This document shows, one piece after another, positions 1 to 8,026 of a stretch of 64,000 nt of DNA (the first letter of the stretch is position 1; each line of letters opens with the position of its first letter). Below the pieces are notes generated by a model. That model did not search any database and was not told where the DNA came from. It was given only the letters and a program-made list of their open reading frames with translations. The stretch is from NCBI GenBank assembly GCA_031406155.1, contig JANOGW010000077.1, forward strand, positions 1 through 64,000, given 5' to 3'. The DNA is from JACMNW01 sp031406155 (GTDB taxonomy: Bacteria > Pseudomonadota > Alphaproteobacteria > Rhodobacterales > Rhodobacteraceae). Both the position numbers and the translations under genes were made by a program.

Positions 1-285
1 TGTGCTGAAGTCCGGCACCGCCCAATCGAGCCCTGCAAGTTCAAGCAGGCTGGCGACCAGCCCGGTCGTCTGCCGCAATGGCAGCCCGAACAGCGCCTTC
101 AACGTCAGGCACGCCAGGATAGCAGCGTCAGTGAAAGTGGCCGGACGGCCTCGCTTCCCACCGGGTTCAGCCAGCCATACCGTCTCCGGGTCAAACCAGA
201 TCAGCAGCGAGCCACGCTGCTTCAGGGCGGCATTGTCAGGGCACCAGTTCGTCGTGCGGTAGGTCGGAGGTGCAGGCTAGATCAT
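1..285 (-). pseudogene. IS5-family transposase, N-terminal part, amber at codon 3
   Basis: The minus-strand frame reads TTNW, RGSLLIWFDPETVW, GKRGRP and LPLRQTTGLVASLLELAGL (split motifs), which is the N-terminal region of IS5-family DDE transposases. The catalytic DDE residues lie beyond the window. An ATG at 285-283 is followed by ATC and then TAG (279-277) before the conserved frame continues. I see no other ATG, GTG or TTG between that stop and the conserved region. The copy is therefore probably inactive, or starts in a way I cannot see. The idea that codon 3 was originally CAG is inference. Truncation at base 1 is only the window edge. Confidence 0.7.
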
Positions 286-346
286 ACCCTGCGACTGACA
301 CCTCGGAGCCACGCAGGGAATCCTTCACGATTTGTGCAACAGAGCC
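1..346 (-). mobile_element. End of an IS5-family insertion sequence (partial)
   Basis: Positions 331-346 read on the minus strand as GGCTCTGTTGCACAAA, the kind of terminal inverted repeat found in IS5-family (IS903/IS5-like) elements. Inward of it, a transposase N-terminus runs off the left edge of the window. The element ends about 20 bases from the stop codon of the cyclase gene at 366, so it inserted just outside that gene. The other end and any target duplication lie outside the window. Confidence 0.8.
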
Positions 347-365
347 GCCAGAACGGGCAATCCGG

Positions 366-2132
366 TCACTCAGGAAGTCCGGCGATCGCAAGCCCTTTCG
401 CGATGCTTTCGCGATCATCCGGGTTCTGGAACGGCATCCGCGCCAGATGTTCGACCAGCGAGTACTTCGGGTTGATCGCCATAAGTTCGGACCAGACCTT
501 TTTCGCCGTCGCGGTATCACCCATATGACCCAAGGCCGAGGCCAGCAATGACCGCGAGAGATCTGTCTTGGGCGACAGGCGGATCCGGTCACGGAACGCC
601 GATGCGGCTTTCGCGTAATCACCGAGCACCAGATAGGCCAATCCACGAAAGTGGATGAACTGATGCGAAAAGGCGGGATCAAGCCGGATCGCCCGATCCA
701 GATAGGGCATGGCGGCTTGCGGATTTCCAAGAAAAATCTCGATCTGACCCAAGCAGCCATAGGCGGTGCCGTAGTTGGGCGCATGTCGCAACGACATTTC
801 AGCGCAGCCCTTGGCCCCGGCAAGATCGCGCTGGTTGATCTTTACCACCGCGCAGGCAACCCAGCCAAACGCCGAGGTCGGATCCTTTTCGATCGCACAA
901 TCGGCGTTCGTGGCTGCAAGTGCCAATGGGTCGGGAATGCCGGCCCATTTGTTCTGATATTCGGTCAGGTACGAGAAGGCGAGTCCGGCATAGGCCCCGC
1001 CAAATTCGGGGTCAAGTTCGATCGCGCGTTTTTGTGTTTCGATCAGCTTTTCAATGGCATCCCGACCAGTAACTTCGTTTTTTAACATCCGCATAGCCAT
1101 GTCGCGCGACCGAAGCAGAATGTCATGCGCGGCGACATTCGAGGTGCGGCGCATGTGGAACTGGTTGGTGTACACTGGGTCCAACGTGATGCGCAACGCG
1201 CCTACGATTTGCAAGGTGACCTCATCCTGAACCGCGAAGATATCAGTCAGATCGCGATCATATCGTTCGGCCCAAAGATGCCCGCCGGTCTTTGTGTCGA
1301 TCAACTGCGCCGTGATCCGCACCCGGTTGCCAGACCGGCGGATGGAGCCTTCCAGAACTGCGCCCACCCCAAGATCACGGCCGACTACCCGGATATCCGG
1401 CGATTTGCCCTTGTAGGCAAAGCTGGAGTTACGCGCGACCACCAGCAGGCCCGGGATTTTCGACAGGTCGGTGATGATATCGTCAGTGATGCCATCCGAG
1501 AAATAGTCCTGCTCGGGGTCGCCCGACATATTGGCAAACGGCAGAACAGCAATCGAAGGGCCGTCATTTGCCACCTCTACAACTGTCTCTGGTAGCTGCC
1601 AGGCCGCGCCGCCCCAGCGCCAGGCCCGGACCGGGGCCGTAATGTTCTTCAATTCCAATTCGCCTGCGTCGGCGAAAGCCTCGGCGACCTTGCCCTGAAC
1701 CTGAGAATGCACTGCATCGGACATAAGTATGCCATTGCGCGGTGCCCGCGACTCCAGCCGAGCCGCGATGTTGACGCCGTCGCCAAAGATATCGTCCCCC
1801 TCGATCACGATATCGCCCAGATTTATCCCGATCCGCATCTCGATCAGCTCTTCACCAAGCCGCGTGTCGTTCAGCGCCGCCATGGTGCCTTGAATGGCAA
1901 TCCCGCATTCAACCGCGTCGACGGCACTGCCAAATTCGACCAACGCCCCGTCACCCATCATCTTGACGACGCGGCCCCGATATTCGGCCACTGTCGGGGT
2001 GAACCGCTCGGCCCAGACATCGCGCACGGCATTTAGCGTGCCCGCCTCGTCAGCCCCCATCATGCGCGAATAGTCGGCGATATCAGCGGCAAGGATTGCC
2101 GCCAAGCGGCGTTGGGCGCGGAGTTTAGGCAT
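366..2132 (-). CDS. Class III adenylate/guanylate cyclase with TolB-like and TPR regions
   Basis: 588 residues. The N-terminal ~170 residues form a class III nucleotide cyclase domain. Metal-binding Asp17 (AADIADYS) and Asp61 (KMMGDGALVEF) are present, as is the Asn121/Arg125 transition-state pair in VNIAARLE, so it should make cAMP or cGMP. Residues ~190-310 resemble the TolB/FlgO-type segment usual in this family (IAVLPFANMSGDPEQDYFSDG). The C-terminal ~250 residues are TPR-like helices for protein contacts. There is no signal peptide or clear membrane segment. A close paralogue lies 232 bases upstream on the same strand. An IS element sits just after the stop codon. The input signal is unknown. 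Confidence 0.9.
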   Translation of the reverse strand: MPKLRAQRRLAAILAADIADYSRMMGADEAGTLNAVRDVWAERFTPTVAEYRGRVVKMMGDGALVEFGSAVDAVECGIAIQGTMAALNDTRLGEELIEMRIGINLGDIVIEGDDIFGDGVNIAARLESRAPRNGILMSDAVHSQVQGKVAEAFADAGELELKNITAPVRAWRWGGAAWQLPETVVEVANDGPSIAVLPFANMSGDPEQDYFSDGITDDIITDLSKIPGLLVVARNSSFAYKGKSPDIRVVGRDLGVGAVLEGSIRRSGNRVRITAQLIDTKTGGHLWAERYDRDLTDIFAVQDEVTLQIVGALRITLDPVYTNQFHMRRTSNVAAHDILLRSRDMAMRMLKNEVTGRDAIEKLIETQKRAIELDPEFGGAYAGLAFSYLTEYQNKWAGIPDPLALAATNADCAIEKDPTSAFGWVACAVVKINQRDLAGAKGCAEMSLRHAPNYGTAYGCLGQIEIFLGNPQAAMPYLDRAIRLDPAFSHQFIHFRGLAYLVLGDYAKAASAFRDRIRLSPKTDLSRSLLASALGHMGDTATAKKVWSELMAINPKYSLVEHLARMPFQNPDDRESIAKGLAIAGLPE

Positions 2133-2364
2133 CGGGTTCTTTCAGGGCAGTCAGGGCACAGACGACAAGGTTGATGTGGGGATTGCAAATCATTCCGGCA
2201 ACCCGGCCCCGGCGGGTTCATTTCTTATCAGGGCGCCGCTGTCACCGGGCGCCTTGAGCAATCTTCAGTATATCGGAGTCAAAGGCGGCTGCAAGGCAGC
2301 GCGGGGGGCGCCGTGAAGACATCGAACCCAGGGCGATCGCATTTCTGCAATGCGGGGCGCATCA

Positions 2365-4152
2365 TCAAGACCCGGTTCGGTCAGGTAGTCCCGCCTTGGC
2401 CAGCCCATCGAGGATGCGTGAGACGTCCTGCGGGCGCTGGAACGGCGAGCGGTCGATATGTTCTTTCAGCGAATACTTCGGGTTGATCGACATCATTTCC
2501 GCCCAGACAGACCGCGCCTCGTCGGTCCGGCCCATGCGCCCCAGCGTTGCCGCCAGTAGCGCACGCGACAGGTCGGTGTTTGGCGACTGGTGGATGCGCT
2601 CGCGGAAGGCGGCCTCGGCGGCGGTATCGTGGCCCAACACCAGTTCCGCAAGGCCAAGGAAATGCAATGTTGTATGGGAAAAGCCCGGTTCCAGTTGCAT
2701 CGCGCGGAGAATATGATCAATCGCGCGTTCCGGCTGCCCGGTGTAGATCAGTTGCATCCCCAGCGCCCCATGCGCCAACGAAAAGTTCGGGCTCAGCGTC
2801 AGAGCCCGCTCCAGTGCCGCGCCGGCACCTTCCAGATCGGGCTGCCAGACCTTCACCACGCCCATCGCGTAATGCGAATAGGGCTCGTTCGGCCCCTTTT
2901 CAACGGCAACCGCAGCAAAGCGGGCAGCGGTGCCCAGCGCATCAGGGGCACCTGACCAATGGTTGATGGAGTCAAGCACATGAGCAATGGCGAGACCCGC
3001 ATAGGGCGCCGAATACGCTGGGTCCAGATCAATGGCTTGCTGAAACGCGGCAATCGCGCGCTGAAACAACGCGGCATCCTTGACCGCCCCCAACAGGGCC
3101 GCACGCCCCTGCAGGAAGGCGTCATGTGCCGTGACGCTGGCTGTCGGCACATCGGCCAGTCGGGCGCGTTCCATCGGCTGCAACGTGACACGCAGTGCGC
3201 CGACGATCTGCAACGTCACCTCGTCCTGCACCGCGAAGATGTCGGTCAGATCCCGATCATACCGTTCGGCCCAAAGATGTGCGCCGTTGCGCGCGTCGAT
3301 CAACTGTGCTGTGATACGAACCCGGCTTCCCGCTCGCCTGATCGATCCTTCCAGCACCGACGTCACCCCCAGTTCACGCCCTACCAGGCGGATATCGGGG
3401 CTCTTGCCCTTGTAGGCAAAGCTGGAATTGCGCGCGACCACCATCAGGCCCGAGATTTTGGACAGATCAGTGATGATGTCCTCGCTGATCCCATCCGAAA
3501 AGTATTCCTGCTCGGCATCGCCCGACATGTTGGTGAACGGCAGAACAGCGACCGAGGGGATCGCGGATGGCGTGGTGCCAGTTGCTTTGGCCTTTGTCGG
3601 TGCGGCGGCCATGGGTGCGGCGGATGGGTCACCCCAGCGCCACGCGCGGATCGGTGCGGCAATGTTCTTCAGATCCAGCACACCCGCATCAGCAAACGTG
3701 ACACTGACCTTGCCCCTGACCTGAGCATGCACGGCGTCCGACACCAGAATGCCACCCTTCGGGGCCTCTGCCTCCAGCCCGGAGGCAATGTTAACGCCGT
3801 CGCCAAAAATGTCGTCACCCTCGATAACGATATCGCCAAGGTTCACGCCAATGCGAAACTGAACCGGCGGGTGCCCGGCACCCGGTGCCGCAAAGGCGGA
3901 CATCGCGCCTTGCACGACGATCGCACATTCAACGGCGTCGACAGCACTTGCAAATTCGACAAGCGCACCGTCGCCCATCATCTTGACGATGCGTCCCTGA
4001 AAGCGGGCAACCGCGGGATTGAAGCAATCCGTCCACACCTCGCGCAGGACGTCGAGCGTGCCGGTCTCATCCATTCCCATCATGCGCGAATACCCCACCA
4101 CATCGGCGGCAAGGATAGCGGCAAGGCGGCGTTGGGCACGTGGTCCGGTCAT
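2365..4152 (-). CDS. Class III cyclase paralogue with TolB/TPR regions, missing catalytic Arg
   Basis: 595 residues, colinear with the downstream paralogue: cyclase domain (1-175), an Ala/Pro/Thr-rich linker (~177-195), a TolB/FlgO-like region (~198-320), then TPR-like helices. Metal-binding Asp17 and Asp61 are kept, and Asn121 is present. The Arg four residues later, which stabilises the transition state in class III cyclases, is Gly125 (codon GGG at 3780-3778; CGG would be Arg). The protein may be catalytically weak or dead and act as a regulatory partner of its neighbour. The pair looks like a tandem duplication. The 232-base gap between the two genes holds short GGCGCC-containing inverted repeats near 2232-2253 and nothing else I recognise. 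Confidence 0.88.
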   Translation of the reverse strand: MTGPRAQRRLAAILAADVVGYSRMMGMDETGTLDVLREVWTDCFNPAVARFQGRIVKMMGDGALVEFASAVDAVECAIVVQGAMSAFAAPGAGHPPVQFRIGVNLGDIVIEGDDIFGDGVNIASGLEAEAPKGGILVSDAVHAQVRGKVSVTFADAGVLDLKNIAAPIRAWRWGDPSAAPMAAAPTKAKATGTTPSAIPSVAVLPFTNMSGDAEQEYFSDGISEDIITDLSKISGLMVVARNSSFAYKGKSPDIRLVGRELGVTSVLEGSIRRAGSRVRITAQLIDARNGAHLWAERYDRDLTDIFAVQDEVTLQIVGALRVTLQPMERARLADVPTASVTAHDAFLQGRAALLGAVKDAALFQRAIAAFQQAIDLDPAYSAPYAGLAIAHVLDSINHWSGAPDALGTAARFAAVAVEKGPNEPYSHYAMGVVKVWQPDLEGAGAALERALTLSPNFSLAHGALGMQLIYTGQPERAIDHILRAMQLEPGFSHTTLHFLGLAELVLGHDTAAEAAFRERIHQSPNTDLSRALLAATLGRMGRTDEARSVWAEMMSINPKYSLKEHIDRSPFQRPQDVSRILDGLAKAGLPDRTGS

Positions 4153-4298
4153 GGGAAAGGTATGCTTTCAAGATGGTAGCGGTGTCATTCGGGCACCTGC
4201 GGAACCATTACAGTACAGCCGCACAGGATCAAGCTGCTGTGGCCGCAGTTTTGCCATCAAGGATCACTGCCGTTCCTGTGGGTCTGTCTGCCGCCCTG

Positions 4299-4811
4299 TC
4301 AAAGTCGAACGATCTTTTCACCAACGCCAACCTCGCCGTCCACGTGGACCGCGCAAAAAATTCCACGCAGGCGCAGGGGTTCATGCGCAGGCGCGCGCAC
4401 CCAATCATAGGCTGGCCTGCCACATCGCGCCTTCCATTTCACACAGCCGTCATTCCACACGTCAGAGACACGCAGCACCGCTGTACCCACCCGGATCAGG
4501 CATCCGGCGGGCAAGTTTTCCAGTGACGTGTTGAGATCGGCAATGATCTGATCACCGGGATGCACCGTCTTCTCGCGGCTACGCCAGCACAGATCAAGCA
4601 CCCGTTGCGGCAGGATCGACACCTGAATGCGCGGATCGGGCGAGCCGTCGTCCAGTTTCAGCCACGGCATGTTCATCTCGATGTCGCCCTCTACTCCCGC
4701 CTTCCGGGTCAGGCGCAGCCGGTCGGTGAAGACCCGGTCGTTGCGCTTGCGACGATACAGCAACATCGACACCGGCGCATGGTCAAGCGGTGCCGCCAAG
4801 ACATACGGCAA
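4299..4811 (-). CDS. MOSC-domain protein, probable N-terminal frameshift
   Basis: The reading frame (up to 170 codons) matches MOSC domains, the fold of the Moco sulfurase C-terminus that handles molybdenum cofactor or sulfur groups. Key stretches are LTRKAGVEGDIEM, RIQVSILPQRVLDL, PGDQIIADLN and GCLIRVGTAVLRV, with conserved Cys residues in NDGCVKWKARCG. In this frame the only upstream start is TTG at 4811; ATG at 4766 is the next. A well-placed ATG at 4849, with GAAAGGGG in front, begins MTEFATAYDLDQA but is one base out of frame with LPYVLAAP of the MOSC frame. A single-base deletion near 4812 would explain this, so the gene may be broken. The family call is firm; activity is doubtful. Confidence 0.65.
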   Translation of the reverse strand: MPYVLAAPLDHAPVSMLLYRRKRNDRVFTDRLRLTRKAGVEGDIEMNMPWLKLDDGSPDPRIQVSILPQRVLDLCWRSREKTVHPGDQIIADLNTSLENLPAGCLIRVGTAVLRVSDVWNDGCVKWKARCGRPAYDWVRAPAHEPLRLRGIFCAVHVDGEVGVGEKIVRL

Positions 4812-4984
4812 GCCTGATCAAGGTCGTAGGCAGTTGCGAATTCGGTCATTCGGGGCCCCTTTCCGGTCATCGATCCTGTGTGCATCGGGTGTCGCTTTTG
4901 CCATTGCGGGTTGCATCATTTGCGCCGCCCCGCGTGCTTTAATCCCCTGTTGCAAGGGCCGGATGCAAGACTTTATTAACTTGA

Positions 4985-5000
4985 TTGACAGACCAGTCAA
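4985..5000. promoter_or_regulatory. TetR-type palindromic operator candidate before the 12-gene operon
   Basis: TTGACAGACCAGTCAA is an inverted repeat (TTGAC, 6-base spacer, GTCAA), typical in form of TetR/AcrR-family operators. It lies 44-59 bases before the preferred start at 5044 and ends only four bases before an alternative ATG at 5005, which argues for the downstream start. No TetR gene lies in the window, so the regulator would be encoded elsewhere. The form is seen directly; the family assignment is inference. Confidence 0.5.
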
Positions 5001-5043
5001 CTAAATGACACTCTCGGACAGCAGCTATTCAAGGCGAATTGCG

Positions 5044-6411
5044 ATGCCAGAAACACCTGTCCGGGACCTTCGAAAATCGAATGCGCAGTTTCAGAGGGCG
5101 GTCAAACGCCTGCCTCTTGGGGTCGCGTCAACCTTTCGCTATTGGGGTGATGACCGGACGATCTATGTCAGCCACGGCAAAGGTGGGCGCACCTGGGATA
5201 TCGACGGAAACCATTACGTCGATTACCGGCTTGGCTATGGCCCGGCGATCCTTGGCTACGCCGATGACCGGGTCGATGCGGCAGCGCGTCGTGGCATGGA
5301 AGTGGGCGGCGTCTTTGCCCTGTCGACGGAGCGCGAACTGATCGTCGCCGACCGCATCGCCAAGATGGTGCCTGCCGCCGAACTGGTCCGTTTTTCCAAT
5401 TCGGGCACCGAGGCAGTGATGGCAGCCCTGCGCCTTGCCCGTGCCTTTACCGGGCGCGAAAGCTATCTGCTGGTCGAGGGTGGCTATCACGGGTTGTTCG
5501 ATGCCGCGATGTGGCAAGCAAACATGGAAGACTGGGACCAAACCTCGACCAACGACCCAGAGGTCATCCCCTATGGCAAAGGCATCCCGAACACAGTCAA
5601 GCAATTGGCGCATCTGGTCCCGATGAACGATTTTCAGCGGCTGGAAGACACCTTTCGCAAACATGGCGACCATCTGGCGGCAATGCTGATTGAGCCCATT
5701 CAGGGCAACTGCTGCGGGATCATGGCACAGGTTGAGTATGTGCAGCTGGCCCGGCGTCTGTGCGACCAGTACGGTGTTCTGCTGATCATCGACGAGGTGA
5801 AGACCGGGTTCCGCGTCGGCAAAGGCGGGATTCAGGGCATCATGGGCGTGAAACCCGACATCACCACTTTCGCCAAGGCCGTTGCCAATGGCTACCCGAT
5901 TTCGCTGGTGGCCGGGCGCGAAGAGGTGATGCGCACCTTCCGCTATGGCGGCGCGTCGCATGGCGGCACCTATACCGCGCATTCGGTCAGCCTTGCCGCC
6001 GCCGAGGAATGCCTGCGCATCCTTGATGAGACCCCGGCGCTGGAAACGCTGGCCAACCATGGCCGCAACCTGATGGCGGGGATTTCCGGTATCCTGAACG
6101 CGCGCGGCATCGTGCATTCTTACACCGGACACCCGTCGATGTTCGGCTTGTTCTTTGCAGAAAAGGCACCGGACAATTACCGCGACTGGAAAACCAGCGA
6201 CTATACGTTCTACGACACCATGGCCTATTACCTGCACGACCTTGGCATCATCGTCGAACCCGACAGCCGCGAGCCCTGGTTCACGTGCGAGGCGCATGGG
6301 TTGGATGCCACCTGCCTGAGCGACACGTTGAAAGCTGTGGAAACCGCCGTAGATCTGACGCTGGAACAGCTGGAGCGAGAAAAAGGCCCGAAAGGCAATC
6401 TTGGTGGCTAA
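5044..6411 (+). CDS. Class III PLP-dependent aminotransferase (GSA-aminomutase-like)
   Basis: About 455 residues from ATG 5044. The fold-type I class III pattern is clear: FSNSGTEAVMAALRLARA near residue 130, GGYHG, LIIDEVKTGFR with the PLP-pyridine Asp, and the Schiff-base Lys in TTFAKAVANGYP. These enzymes move an amino group between an omega- or beta-amino compound and a keto acid, or act as an aminomutase; the substrate cannot be read from sequence. I prefer 5044 over the in-frame ATG at 5005 because the palindrome at 4985-5000 abuts the latter and AAGGCG precedes the former. It is the first gene of the operon and overlaps the next gene by a few bases. Confidence 0.88.
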   Translation: MPETPVRDLRKSNAQFQRAVKRLPLGVASTFRYWGDDRTIYVSHGKGGRTWDIDGNHYVDYRLGYGPAILGYADDRVDAAARRGMEVGGVFALSTERELIVADRIAKMVPAAELVRFSNSGTEAVMAALRLARAFTGRESYLLVEGGYHGLFDAAMWQANMEDWDQTSTNDPEVIPYGKGIPNTVKQLAHLVPMNDFQRLEDTFRKHGDHLAAMLIEPIQGNCCGIMAQVEYVQLARRLCDQYGVLLIIDEVKTGFRVGKGGIQGIMGVKPDITTFAKAVANGYPISLVAGREEVMRTFRYGGASHGGTYTAHSVSLAAAEECLRILDETPALETLANHGRNLMAGISGILNARGIVHSYTGHPSMFGLFFAEKAPDNYRDWKTSDYTFYDTMAYYLHDLGIIVEPDSREPWFTCEAHGLDATCLSDTLKAVETAVDLTLEQLEREKGPKGNLGG

Positions 6412-8026
6412 CGTGCAATACGATGCCATCATCGTTGGCGGCGGACATAACGGGCTGGTGACGGCCTGTTATCTTGCGCGCGCGGGCATGAAAGTCTGCG
6501 TCGTCGAAAAAAACGATTGGGTCGGGGGTGCCGCTGTCAGCCGCGAATTGTATCCGGGCTTTACCTATTCCAACTGCTCGTATGTCGCATCTCTGTTCCG
6601 CCCGGAAATCATGCGCGATCTGGAACTGGCGAAGTACGGATTGCAGATCCTGCCTTACGAGGGCGGCGCGGTTTTTACGCAAGATGGCGGGTATCTGGGC
6701 ATGTTCCGCGACCATGATGCGAACCGGCGCGAGTTTGCCCGCCACTCGCGACGCGACGCCGAAGCCTATGATCGCTATTCGCGCGACATCCTGCGGTTTT
6801 GCCGCTTCATCCGGCCGATGCTTTTGCGCACGCCACCCGACCCGTCGCGTTTTCGCCCGCGCGATCTGGCGGAACTGGCCTGGCTCGGTCGCCAGATGGG
6901 CGCGCTGTCCGAACGGCAGAGGGGCGAAATGGTCCGGTTCTGGACGATGTCGATCTCCGACTTTCTGGATGAATATTTCGAAAGCCCGGTGATCAAGGGC
7001 TATCTGGCGGTTTCCGCAATCATCGGCACCGCTTTGGGCCCGATGAGCCCCGGGTCTGCCTATGTCTTGCTGCACCACTACATGGGCGATGTGGACGGCA
7101 ACGTCGGCGCATGGGGCTTTGCGCGGGGCGGCATGGGGTCGATCTCGAAGGCATTGACCCAATCCCTGATCGGCGCAGGCGGCGAGGTACGCGTGGGCAA
7201 GGGGGTCGGAAAAATCCTTGTCGCCGGCGGACGCAGCACCGGGGTGGTGCTGGAGGGCGGCGATCGCCTGATGGCGCGGCGGGTGATTTCCAACATGGAT
7301 GTCAAACGCACCTTTCTGAAACATGTCGATGAAAACGACTTGCCGGCCAGCTTTGTCAAACGGGTGAAAGCGTTCAACATCCGCGGATCATCGGGCAAGC
7401 TGAACATCGCGCTGGATGCAGCGCCGGTGTTTCCTGCCCTGCCGGAAGGCGCGCCAAACCTGAAGGGCGATCTGCATTTCACCGACAGCATCGAACGGAT
7501 GGAACGCGGCTATGATGACTGGAAAGCCGGACAATTCAGCCGCGATCCGTTTCAGGATGTGATGATCCCCACCATGATCGATCCGACGATGACCCCGCCG
7601 GGCAAGCACTTCATGTCGTGTTTCGTGCAGTACGCGCCACCAAAAATCAATGGCCGCGACTGGACAGATGCCGACCGCGATGCCTTTGGTGCGGCCTGCC
7701 TTGACCAGATCGAAACCTATTCGCCCGGCTTCAAGGACCGCGTGCTGCATGTCGAAGTGCGCACCCCGCGCGAACTGGAGGCAGAAGTTGGCCTGACGGA
7801 AGGCAACATCTTTCAGGGTGAACTGACGTTTGACCAGTTGCTGTTCAACCGCCCCGTCCCCGGTTATGCGCAATACAGAAGCCCGATCAAAGACTTGTGG
7901 ATGTGTGGATCATCAACCCATCCCGGTGGCGGGGTGATGGGGGCACCCGGGCGCAATGCCGCCGCCGAAGTGTTGCGTGACGCGCGCCTGCCCCTTGGAA
8001 TGAGCGATGCCTATGCCGTCCTGTGA
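6404..8026 (+). CDS. FAD-dependent oxidoreductase 1 (phytoene-desaturase/PYROXD2-like)
   Basis: About 540 residues. An N-terminal Rossmann motif for FAD (DAIIVGGGHNGLVTACYLARAG, split as GGGHNG then LARAG) is followed by the VEKNDWVGGAAVS segment. The C-terminal FAD motif is MCGSSTHPGGGVMGAPGRNAA-like, as in CrtI/CrtO and PYROXD2 flavoproteins. Such enzymes dehydrogenate C-C or C-N bonds. The start is one of TTG 6401, GTG 6404 or GTG 6413; GTG 6404 has AAAGG at good spacing and overlaps the aminotransferase stop. It is paired with a second flavoprotein of the same family that begins inside its 3' end. The context is small-molecule catabolism, not carotenoid synthesis, as no other carotenoid gene is present. 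Confidence 0.86.
   Translation: MANVQYDAIIVGGGHNGLVTACYLARAGMKVCVVEKNDWVGGAAVSRELYPGFTYSNCSYVASLFRPEIMRDLELAKYGLQILPYEGGAVFTQDGGYLGMFRDHDANRREFARHSRRDAEAYDRYSRDILRFCRFIRPMLLRTPPDPSRFRPRDLAELAWLGRQMGALSERQRGEMVRFWTMSISDFLDEYFESPVIKGYLAVSAIIGTALGPMSPGSAYVLLHHYMGDVDGNVGAWGFARGGMGSISKALTQSLIGAGGEVRVGKGVGKILVAGGRSTGVVLEGGDRLMARRVISNMDVKRTFLKHVDENDLPASFVKRVKAFNIRGSSGKLNIALDAAPVFPALPEGAPNLKGDLHFTDSIERMERGYDDWKAGQFSRDPFQDVMIPTMIDPTMTPPGKHFMSCFVQYAPPKINGRDWTDADRDAFGAACLDQIETYSPGFKDRVLHVEVRTPRELEAEVGLTEGNIFQGELTFDQLLFNRPVPGYAQYRSPIKDLWMCGSSTHPGGGVMGAPGRNAAAEVLRDARLPLGMSDAYAVL

Noticed and set aside
2959..4179. Antisense frame of 406 codons over the second cyclase gene
   Set aside because: Composition-driven shadow; the sense strand has conserved cyclase, TolB and TPR regions.
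5128..6432. Long antisense open frame (434 codons) opposite the aminotransferase
   Set aside because: Low-complexity His/Gln/Arg-rich translation with no family match; it is the usual mirror of a high-GC coding strand.
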